A DNA stretch of 37,735 nucleotides from a virus, in IMG/VR virus record IMGVR_UViG_3300032032_000010, positions 1 to 37,735 of that record; one strand, 5' to 3'. The notes beneath the pieces are model-generated. The model did no database searches. It worked only from the letters and a program-made list of their open reading frames with translations, and was not told the DNA's origin. The stretch's first letter is position 1; every line of letters starts with the position of its first letter. Positions 1 to 8,700 of this stretch are shown piece by piece. Position numbers and translations under genes: made by a program.

Positions 1-873
1 TTTATAGAGTTAGGACCGCAGGGTGCTATTGGTCGTGTACCTCCTGCCGTTAGCTCACTCAATGTTCAACAAGACTTAATGCAACTGATTGATGGTATAC
101 ATTTAGGTGGTAGATACCCTAAGTCACGACCCGGTGAAATTGACCAGTCGATAGCTTCAGCTAAATTCCTAGAAGCCTCTGCTGGAATGATGAATACAGC
201 CATCAGAACATACCATCAGATTCTTCAAAGACAAATGGAACGTGCTTTACGTATCGCTTTAGAAGTAGACAAAGCATATTTCCCTAGATCAAAGACCGCT
301 TCTGGGATTCTGAGAAATCAAGAGTTCCTAACTGAATACAATCCAAAAACTGATATAGATACCAAAAATTTACTACGAGTAGAATATGGACTAGGTTTAG
401 GTCGTGATCCTGCCCAGTCCGCTGTTCTACACATTCAGTATTCTCAAGCGGAATTTGTATCTAAAGAATTTGTACAGGAGAACATTGATGGACTCACTGA
501 TGTTGGTCGTGAGCGTTCACGCTTGGATGTCGAAAAATTTCGAGGGATGGCGTTGGCTAAACTACTACAGGGGTTGGAAGCCGGAACCATTCCGAATGAA
601 GCGTTAATAGAGATAGCTCGATCCAGAGAAAAAGGCGAAGATCTCTTTGACATATTTGAAAAGTATGTCGTACTGCCAGAACAGGAAGCAGCAAACGCCC
701 AACAACAGAACATGATAGAAACAGGTTTAGGTCCACCAACGGAAGTTGGCGCTGGACCACCTCCACCTGAAGGAATGCCTGCTCCACCACCTCCCGGTGG
801 CGCTGAATTACTAGCACGTATAGGAATGCCTGCAGGTGAGGGTGGAATGTTAGGAACACAGGTGACTGGATGA
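1..873 (+). CDS. Portal protein, C-terminal part (5' end outside window)
   Basis: The reading frame is open from the first base of the window, so the gene begins upstream; about 290 residues are visible. The visible part has long amphipathic helices (around window residues 60-110), a segment rich in acidic and arginine residues, and a proline/glycine-rich tail (PPPPEGMPAPPPPGG) ending at TGA 871-873. Helical body plus disordered C-terminus, and its place immediately before the virion genes, fit a phage portal protein, the dodecameric ring through which DNA is packaged and ejected. No catalytic motif is expected or seen. The call rests on general resemblance and gene order, because the diagnostic N-terminal portion is missing. 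The stop overlaps the next start (ATGA), so the downstream mini-gene is probably translationally coupled. Confidence 0.65.
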   Translation, partial: FIELGPQGAIGRVPPAVSSLNVQQDLMQLIDGIHLGGRYPKSRPGEIDQSIASAKFLEASAGMMNTAIRTYHQILQRQMERALRIALEVDKAYFPRSKTASGILRNQEFLTEYNPKTDIDTKNLLRVEYGLGLGRDPAQSAVLHIQYSQAEFVSKEFVQENIDGLTDVGRERSRLDVEKFRGMALAKLLQGLEAGTIPNEALIEIARSREKGEDLFDIFEKYVVLPEQEAANAQQQNMIETGLGPPTEVGAGPPPPEGMPAPPPPGGAELLARIGMPAGEGGMLGTQVTG

Positions 874-959
874 CGTTTCAAGATCCTTTTCAAGATGAAG
901 AAACGATTGAAGCCTCCTGTGATTTAGAAAATCCTGAGTCTTGTGAAAGTTGTCAATAA
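870..959 (+). CDS. 29-aa acidic cysteine-containing mini-protein
   Basis: A short ORF linked at both ends by stop/start overlaps: its ATG overlaps the portal stop (ATGA at 870-873) and its TAA overlaps the next ATG (TAATG at 957-961). The product is strongly acidic with three cysteines (17, 25 and 28), the last two as CESC near the C-terminus. Tight coupling on both sides suggests it is translated, either as a real small protein or as a coupling ORF passing ribosomes to the next gene. No function can be assigned. Confidence 0.5.
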   Translation: MTFQDPFQDEETIEASCDLENPESCESCQ

Positions 960-1396
960 TGCCTACAGACGAAATAGAAAAAACTCCCACATCGGATGTC
1001 TCTGTAAATAAGCCTGAATCAGGTGCATACGGAGAGAAAGCGGATCTGGCTCGCTTGAAACAATCTTTACCTCCGATGGGCATACCGGGAGTTGAGGGGA
1101 CTGGAGCGGTAGCTCCAGCCCCTACTTCCGGCATGAGACCGCCACAAACTATGGGCAGACCCACAGGTGGACCTTCGGAAGTTCCTAATGTGCTTATGGC
1201 ACCGACACAAAGACCAGATGTTCCCCTTAATCAAGCACCAGCACCGGCTCCAGCACCCCTACCTCCTAAAGCTGTCGCTGCTAATCAACAAAGGATGGCT
1301 GTACTGGAAGCTCTTTCGACCCATGATGAAATATCAGAAGAAACAAAAGAATGGGCTAAAGAGGTTTTAGAATTTCTCCGTGAAGCAGGTAGATAG
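959..1396 (+). CDS. Hypothetical proline-rich protein (145 aa)
   Basis: I chose the ATG at 959, which overlaps the preceding stop (TAATG), over an in-frame TTG nine bases upstream. The product has an acidic N-terminus, a low-complexity middle rich in Pro, Ala and Gly (roughly residues 35-105, with alternating AP dipeptides), and a short charged C-terminal helix ending in EFLREAGR. A disordered linker with a terminal helix would suit a small virion-assembly protein, but I do not recognise a family. It lies two bases before the 1441-aa gene, in the same transcription unit as the portal. Confidence 0.7.
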   Translation: MPTDEIEKTPTSDVSVNKPESGAYGEKADLARLKQSLPPMGIPGVEGTGAVAPAPTSGMRPPQTMGRPTGGPSEVPNVLMAPTQRPDVPLNQAPAPAPAPLPPKAVAANQQRMAVLEALSTHDEISEETKEWAKEVLEFLREAGR

Positions 1397-1398
1397 AT

Positions 1399-4300
1399 AT
1401 GTCTATGGCGGAAGAAGAACTGCTAGTAGAGCCTGAAGAAGAACAAGTTCAACCTTCGATACTCGACCCCATAAAACAAAAAGGTGTTTTAGAAGGTGGG
1501 GCAGAACTTCTGGGAAACATGCTACCCGGCTCCTTTGTAGCCAACCAAGCTCAACAACGAGGACAAGATGGCTATTCAGTAAAAGACGTTTTTAGTTCCT
1601 TATTGGATGTAGGTACATCAAGTGCCTACTTCACTCCCATAATAGGAGATGCTCTAGGGACTAGAGATGCCCTCAACATTTGGGATGATCCAGATGCTGA
1701 CACATTTACCAAAGCAATGGGAGTTATGGGTGTCATTGGTCTTGTGCCTTTGGCAGCTTCAGCAGGTGCAGCAGTAAAAACCAATCGTGCTTTACAAAGC
1801 GCTAGGGCAGCATCATCGTTACCTGTTTCAAGCCGTCACCTCTTTGGCGACACTCTTTCTCACTTGTCAGGTGTAATAGATGAGCCTGTCAAGGCTCAAT
1901 CCCTGCTTGCGACTCTAGGAGATAGTCGAGGTAGAAAAGTATTACAGGTTTTACAATCAAAAGATTTTGAAGCTCAACCTATGGATAGAGCCAGAACTTT
2001 CGATCATATACGAACAGGGCTACAAGGTGAGAAAAGGTTAAACAACGGAGACCAAGCAATCGGCTTTCTTGACACATTAGGGTCAAATTTGATTGAAAGG
2101 ATTCCCAGCTACAGACAGAGTGTCAATTCTTTGGAATTAACACCAGATCAAGTCAGAGTGTCAGCAGTAGCTTACGAAACGGCGAAAATGGATTACCTAG
2201 TTAAAACAAATAAACTCTCTGTTGGGGAAACCCAACAAAATGTGATCCCTATGTGGGAAAAGTTTATTAAAGGGGATGAGCTTCTTGCAGGAGAAGAGGT
2301 AATTTTCTTACATGATGCAATAGTTGAGATGGCTCACCTAACAGAAGGAACAGTTCACCCTCATTTTGCTTTTGATGATATTCGTTTTGGTCTAGATCAA
2401 ATACTTTTAGATGGTCCTAATTCTAAAGTATTTATACAAGTGTTGGATCACGATGGTGTTTCTTTAACACAGTTGACAGAAGAAGCCACTTTCAAACGTA
2501 TAGTTAATGCTTCTGAGGTGAATGAATCTTCCATGTTGACTCATTTTTCTCAGAATATAGTTGAGTTTTTCGATCAAGAAGTTAGAGGTTCGCTAGGGGA
2601 AGGTTCCTTAGTGGTGACAAGCTCTGGCGTACCGGGTCTTATTGACCACACTTTATCTGCATCAGCAGGTTTCACTGTCTCTGGTCAGAATAAGACAGTT
2701 GACAACCTCGTTGAAAGGGCGCTTGAGATAGCTGGTGCGTCATTAGGTGAAGTGGCTACTGGTTCAGGCACAAAAACAATAACTGGTCCCATGTTGCGAG
2801 GTTTAATAAATCAAGTATTCAATCAGAAATTGGATCAGAACCTATCTCCCTCTTGGGCTATCACAGGCACAGGTAATCTAAGACAGGCTAAAGAGGGTGG
2901 AATTTTTTATCATTCTGCTAAGGGTGGCAAAATTGAAGTAGAGCGTGAATATCTACACATGGGGACTTTAGAGTCTGCCATGATGAGAGCGCAAGTCCAT
3001 CCAAATAAGTCTATCCCTGTACAGGAATATGAAGTTCGCCCTCAAAAACCTTATTTTCCAGATGGCAAGATACTGGATGAAAGAATAGGAAAAGACAGAA
3101 CAGAACTTTGGGTAATGGACACTGTTGGTAAAAAAGCGAAAGATAGTTTACGAGCGCAGGGTTATGATTCTGTTCCTTATATCAATGCTGTAGAAGGTGA
3201 GGGTCAAATTTCTTATATGATTTTAGATCCAAGAATCTTAAAACCTTTAAGAAGAAGAACTGTTCAAGTCAAAGGCGACCATGATTTTGGTGCAGGGAAA
3301 GGAAAGGACATCATTTCTGCTCCTAGAGATGGTGCTGGACAGGTAATATACCATGTTGAAGTTATTGAAGAATTTTCAAATACTTGGGTTAAAGGTCAAG
3401 GACCAGCAAGAATTTACAATGACAACTTATTGAATATGCTTCAAAACCCTGCTCCAAATAAACTAGGTTTCAGGGCTCATCCTCCTAGAACTTCAGCGCC
3501 TAAACAAGTCCTACATGAACTTTTGAACGCTCCATCGACTAGAAAGGGATCGGGAACTCTAGTAGTTGCTGCCAGAGCAGATGGTGGTGTGGAAATAGTA
3601 TCTCCCTTAACAGGTAAAAAAAGCAAGGGAAGGAATCGTGGAACCTACTCTTCAGTAGGTGGCAATTCACAAGGTCAACATGTGAGATTAAAGGTTCCAA
3701 TGAGGGTAGCTGACACCGAATCTACCGCCATAAGAATTGCTGAATCAACAACTGTAGATGCCAGGGAAGCCTCAACAGGTTTCAGAAAAATGACTACCAA
3801 CCATAGATCTTGGGCTTTTGAAGATGGCAGACATATCGTAATTTCAACTACTCAATCCTCCGATGCCGTTCAACAACACCAGCAGATTTCATTACTGTTG
3901 GAAGAAGCTGGCATTCCACACAAACTCACCCTTGAGGAACCTCACATAGGGCAATCAAAAGTTTGGAGAGACAGGATAACAGGAGAAGAGTATTGGTCTG
4001 TTGAAGAGTTTGAGGCTCAGGGTGTCAATCGTGGCAATTTAACTCTAGAGCTTCACGAGGAGCCTAGAGTCCAAATTGCTTTAACTTTTGAAGATCCAGA
4101 CAGTCTTTCTAGAGCGTGGCATATCCTACATGAACCAACCCCTCATAATGGAGATCTCTCCGTTCAAGGTATAAACACTGTTTCCAGTGAATATGTCCGT
4201 CATTATGCCAGAGAGTATGGTCTTAAAATTATACCTCGTGGAATTAAACGAGAAATAGAGTTCATAGATGCAGGAGGAGGGACTTCCCTCACTGAATTAC

Positions 4301-5724
4301 AGGGTCGAAAGATAGATCCAAAATTTGCAGTCTCTGATCGTAAAACAATGGTCAAAATAGCTAAAGAATATGCCACTAAACGGACGACTAAAAAACTTGA
4401 AGCAGAAACAGCATCACAGTATGGCAATTTCATTATTGAAACTGATGCTCAGTTTCAATGGATAACTGAACAAGCAGGAGTCCGAATGGAAGTTGTTGAC
4501 ACAAATCCGTATGCCTCTCCGATGGAAATGGCTGCAGATATTCGTGACAATAAAAGACTTAAGATTCTGTCAACAGAATCCACTGGTGGACATCCTCTTT
4601 TAACAAATGCACAGAATGACAAGTTTAGATTTGTCCATGATTATTTTGGTCACTCAGCTTTAGGCAACTCTTTCACTAGACACGGAGAGTATGTTGCCTA
4701 CCTTAAGCACGGTCAGATGTATTCTGAGGGAGCTAGAGGAGCCATGCACTCAGAAACTGTTGGTCAAAACGCTTGGCTGGTTTTCTCACCAGAGAATGAA
4801 GCTAAAGCATGGAAAGCCCTCCGTCACGGTCAAAGTTATACAGGTGACTTCATAGACCAAAGAGCGATTATTTTAGACAAGAAATACTGGAGTAATAAGG
4901 TACTGGCTCAAGAGGCTGGTTATATGACAGGCTCCGACAAGGGTAGGCGTATAGATGGCATTTACAATGAAGAGATTTTAGATATTTCTGCTTACACCTA
5001 TGGTGCAGATGAAGCTCCTGTAGGAACTAAAGCAGTTTTTGAACATCATTTTGAAGATGAGGCAGCATCAAAGCTGATCCACATGTCGAAAGATGGGGAT
5101 GTGAATAGTCCTAATACAGAAGTTGCTTATGTCGCTGAAGATGGCATGTACCAGTATTTTGGTGATTCTGAAACAAAAGTCCATCAAGCAGGGAAAGGTT
5201 CTACAGGCTTCTCGAAACAAAATGGCGAGGTTTGGTGGCAAGGGGTTGCCAAAGTCTTAAACCATGAAGGTGGAGATTTTTTAGATGGCGCTCACAAAGA
5301 TCTTTTTGATGTGAGGTACAAGCCTGCCCCAGATGCACCAGCCGAATTTCGCTCCATAGCACCTACACGAATATATTTATACATCCCACCTGAAGGTCAA
5401 GGTGTACCATTACTTGCTTTTACAGGAACAGGGGCAGATGTGACAGGAGGGCAAGAAGCTGTTACACGCTTACGAGCCATTGCAAAGCAAGACCAAAGCC
5501 CGGAAAGGATCATTACAATAACCAGAAAAGGTGCCGAAATGCCTTTTGAATGGGTTGAGGATCCATCTCTTCCACCACGAGAAAGTGGGGTATATGAAAT
5601 TGATAAAGATGGAGTCAGATTGCCTCCTTCATCACCCGGAGTGGATCCTTTCATAGTAGATGATTACAACCACTTCATGGGAAGAACGAATACAAGAAAA
5701 CGAACACTTACGGAACAAACATGA
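1399..5724 (+). CDS. Giant polyvalent virion-type protein with ART-like and HDYFGH modules (1441 aa)
   Basis: The N-terminus is acidic, followed by a hydrophobic Ala/Gly segment around residues 110-135 (AMGVMGVIGLVPLAASAGAAV) that could contact membrane. Residues about 500-625 look like an ADP-ribosyltransferase fold of the kind found in phage polyvalent proteins: an FYH start (H505), LHMGT followed by a SAMMRA-like helix (H520), then the end motif with a GYDSVPYIN strand, EGEG, and SYMILDPRILK. Residues about 1045-1135 carry a second conserved block: NPYASPMEM, FRFVHDYFGH (1075-1085), an arginine/glycine segment, then SETVGQNAW (1118-1126). I have seen this block in other large phage proteins but know no proven activity. 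By analogy, such proteins are packaged and ejected with the DNA to act early in the host; that role is inference. The stop overlaps the next ATG (ATGA). Confidence 0.75.
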   Translation: MSMAEEELLVEPEEEQVQPSILDPIKQKGVLEGGAELLGNMLPGSFVANQAQQRGQDGYSVKDVFSSLLDVGTSSAYFTPIIGDALGTRDALNIWDDPDADTFTKAMGVMGVIGLVPLAASAGAAVKTNRALQSARAASSLPVSSRHLFGDTLSHLSGVIDEPVKAQSLLATLGDSRGRKVLQVLQSKDFEAQPMDRARTFDHIRTGLQGEKRLNNGDQAIGFLDTLGSNLIERIPSYRQSVNSLELTPDQVRVSAVAYETAKMDYLVKTNKLSVGETQQNVIPMWEKFIKGDELLAGEEVIFLHDAIVEMAHLTEGTVHPHFAFDDIRFGLDQILLDGPNSKVFIQVLDHDGVSLTQLTEEATFKRIVNASEVNESSMLTHFSQNIVEFFDQEVRGSLGEGSLVVTSSGVPGLIDHTLSASAGFTVSGQNKTVDNLVERALEIAGASLGEVATGSGTKTITGPMLRGLINQVFNQKLDQNLSPSWAITGTGNLRQAKEGGIFYHSAKGGKIEVEREYLHMGTLESAMMRAQVHPNKSIPVQEYEVRPQKPYFPDGKILDERIGKDRTELWVMDTVGKKAKDSLRAQGYDSVPYINAVEGEGQISYMILDPRILKPLRRRTVQVKGDHDFGAGKGKDIISAPRDGAGQVIYHVEVIEEFSNTWVKGQGPARIYNDNLLNMLQNPAPNKLGFRAHPPRTSAPKQVLHELLNAPSTRKGSGTLVVAARADGGVEIVSPLTGKKSKGRNRGTYSSVGGNSQGQHVRLKVPMRVADTESTAIRIAESTTVDAREASTGFRKMTTNHRSWAFEDGRHIVISTTQSSDAVQQHQQISLLLEEAGIPHKLTLEEPHIGQSKVWRDRITGEEYWSVEEFEAQGVNRGNLTLELHEEPRVQIALTFEDPDSLSRAWHILHEPTPHNGDLSVQGINTVSSEYVRHYAREYGLKIIPRGIKREIEFIDAGGGTSLTELQGRKIDPKFAVSDRKTMVKIAKEYATKRTTKKLEAETASQYGNFIIETDAQFQWITEQAGVRMEVVDTNPYASPMEMAADIRDNKRLKILSTESTGGHPLLTNAQNDKFRFVHDYFGHSALGNSFTRHGEYVAYLKHGQMYSEGARGAMHSETVGQNAWLVFSPENEAKAWKALRHGQSYTGDFIDQRAIILDKKYWSNKVLAQEAGYMTGSDKGRRIDGIYNEEILDISAYTYGADEAPVGTKAVFEHHFEDEAASKLIHMSKDGDVNSPNTEVAYVAEDGMYQYFGDSETKVHQAGKGSTGFSKQNGEVWWQGVAKVLNHEGGDFLDGAHKDLFDVRYKPAPDAPAEFRSIAPTRIYLYIPPEGQGVPLLAFTGTGADVTGGQEAVTRLRAIAKQDQSPERIITITRKGAEMPFEWVEDPSLPPRESGVYEIDKDGVRLPPSSPGVDPFIVDDYNHFMGRTNTRKRTLTEQT

Positions 5725-8700
5725 CCGAGATGCGAGATATTGACCTGAATTTAAGAGCTATCAGAAACTTTGAGGCAACTGGTTCCATGCCTGGTTTACC
5801 TGACATGGTGAAGCTGGACTTGGCTGCCAATTCTGGTATGACACCTAATGCGACTGTTGAGTTTTTAGGTGGACTGTCTCAGGATCTTACCCTACCTTTA
5901 AGTACCACTAATATGTCTTATGAGGTAGCCCAAGCACCAATACCTACTCCTACACCTCCACCAAAAATAAACAAAGACAATGGTTACAGTGCTGAACAGA
6001 AAATAAGAATGTTCACCAGAGCTACCGCCAATTTGAAAGCTCCGACTGACCTTACAGGCTCTCAAGCTGTTATTGACTGGAAGAAGCGAGCCATCAGAAT
6101 GGGGTATCTCAACCAGAATGATGTGGAGATGGACAACAGGTGGGACCCTGCTTACAACCGTGTTGCATGGCAGATGTCTCAAGATGATTTCAATAGACGC
6201 ATGAAAGGCAATAGTGCTGCACCGGGCGCTTCAATGGGACAACTTTTCCAAACCTTTGACGATTGGCTGTCACCTACAGGTTTAATGTCCGCTGCCGTAG
6301 GTATGGGTTTCTGGTGGGACGCTGAACAGATAGACAAAGAATGGGAAAAGTGGAAACGAGGCGATGCCCTTAAGGGCATTAAGGATGCTTGGGTAAAAAA
6401 AGATGGTGAAAGCTGGGGCTCCTATTTCAACCCCATTAAGTTCACCAAAGACATGTGGAGAGTGTTGGGTCCAGTTGATGATCTTTTAATGCCTGTCATT
6501 AACACAGCTTTGCTGTTTACAGGTGTTGGAGAAGTGGTGGCTTTCTCAAGAGCTACGATGTTAGCGACTAAAGGTGTTAATGGTTTCAATTTAGCTCATG
6601 GGGCTGTAAAGGCAAACCGTGTAAGAAACTATATTGCTGGTACTCGTGCAGGTCGTGTGGCAGGAATGTCAGGTGACATCGCTACTGATATAAATAAAAT
6701 GTCGCAAGGTGGACTAATAGCTGGAAGGATATTCCCCGGTGTAGATCGTGCAGCGGAATTGGCTGCACAAGGCAAGAACATTGGCTCTGGTCGCAAGATT
6801 ATCGGTGAATCTATGACAGGTTGGAGAAACCTTCGTGGGGTAATGCTCGCCAAGAAGTCTGTTCAAAAAGGTATGCAACTAGGTTTTGTCAATAGGGTGG
6901 AACAGGCTTTCGGCTACAACCCTGAGTTGTTGCCGGGTCAGGAAACTGTAAAGAATTTCACAGAGGAGATGAGGCGCAACCCACTCGTCTGGGGAATGGG
7001 TGAAGCATTATTTACCCCTACAGCTATCCTTCAGCCGGGGCAGATCAAAAAACCTTTCGGGTGGGTCAATAAGTTTGAAAAGGTAGGCAAGAACTCCTTC
7101 TATTCTGATGAGTTTAGAAAAGCACACGAGTTCCAGATAAGCCAAGGCTTAGGTCAAGAGGCTCTTGAGGCAGGTATGTCTAAAGGACAAATAAAGCAAA
7201 TGAGGGCAAGCAGATTAAAGGAATGGAATAAAGAAGTTAAAGAGCATGGTGTCTCTAAGGCTTTAGCCAATGAATATGCTGATGGCGATTTGCAGAAGAT
7301 GGGCGCTTTCACGACTTGGATAGCGACCATTTCAGCGATTGACGACCAAGCAGCGGCATTAAGTAAAGTTACTAAAACAGGTGAGCTTTTTTCAGAAGGT
7401 GCTTCAAGGTTCGATCACAGTTTTCATATAGCTCGTAATAATGTAATCAATCAACTTAGATATATAGATGAAGATGACATTGAGGGCATCATTCATGTCA
7501 TGGCTTGGTCGAGAGCGAAGAACGCTAAACAGGCTGCCAAGCTAGTAGAAGAAATAACTGAAAGTCTTGTTGGCAACACTAGACGGCAAGAAGCTCTTAG
7601 AAGGCTTATGAGTGTTCATAATGGTAAAAGAGAAGGTGCTTTTCAAGACCTTTTAGCACGTTACCTGACCGAGCCGGGTAAGCTGTCCGAGTCAATAGCT
7701 ATCCATTTGGAATCTATGGGTAGGTGGGATGACTTCGTTGACAATATGGATGAGATAGGGTCAATCTATCTAGCTGGTGGTTTAGATGAAGCAACAGCTA
7801 GAATACCTGTCAATCCAGAAACAGGGATGCCTCTAAAGGGTCAGACGGCTAGTTTGAAAGGACCGAAATCAAGTCCTCATCAGATTTATGGCAGACCAGA
7901 CCCTGAAACAGTTTTCACCACCAGTATCAGTGATGTTTTAGACGATCAAGAATTTCTTGATTTTGCTCAGAAGGGTTATTTCGATGTTTTCAATAAGCCT
8001 TTCAATCCCAACGGCAGGTTTACAGTTGCAAGAACCGCTACGCCTACAGCACAAACCAAGCGTGTCGAGATAGCGGTCATAAAACGACTAAACCTCATAA
8101 GGAATACCATGCGTAGGATGAGCGGAAGCTACGCCTTACCAGAAGAAAGAAGGTTTCTTTCTAAGCTGGAAGTAAAATTAAGTGGGAAAAAGTTCCCCTC
8201 TAGGATGGACGTTTTAGAGAATGTGAATCTCAAGCAACTCGAAGCCGCCTTAACAGATCTAGGTGCTACAGCGAATCAGGCTAGAAGGTATCGCAGATTA
8301 TTCAATTATGCTAAAAAGAATGACATCTTTGGGTTTGATGAAATAGCCAAACATGCTAAAACAAGACTCACAGAGATCAACAAGTCATCACATTGGTCTA
8401 ATGTTCATGGGATTCATTCCTCTTTACCTTTAGATATGAAGGTTAAAGGCTTAGTGAGACAAGTTGCCTACACAGCTACCGAAGTTGACGTAGACACTAT
8501 CCCTCCTGCTTTAGCAGCCAAATTAGAACAAGCTGGCTATAAACTTGTTCATGGCGTAGAGTTCGCAGCCCCTAGCGATCTACTGAAACTTTCAGTGGAG
8601 TTTGAGGACATTGTTAATAAAGCAAAGTATACCAACTCACTAGGAACCGTTGGACTTGCCGGTGTTGCTCGCAAACTAGAAGCAGGTGCAATTAAATCTG

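Noticed and set aside
444-893. Minus-strand frame of 149 codons over the portal C-terminus
   Set aside because: It is the mirror of a Pro/Gly-rich segment; the opposite frame is the plausible gene.
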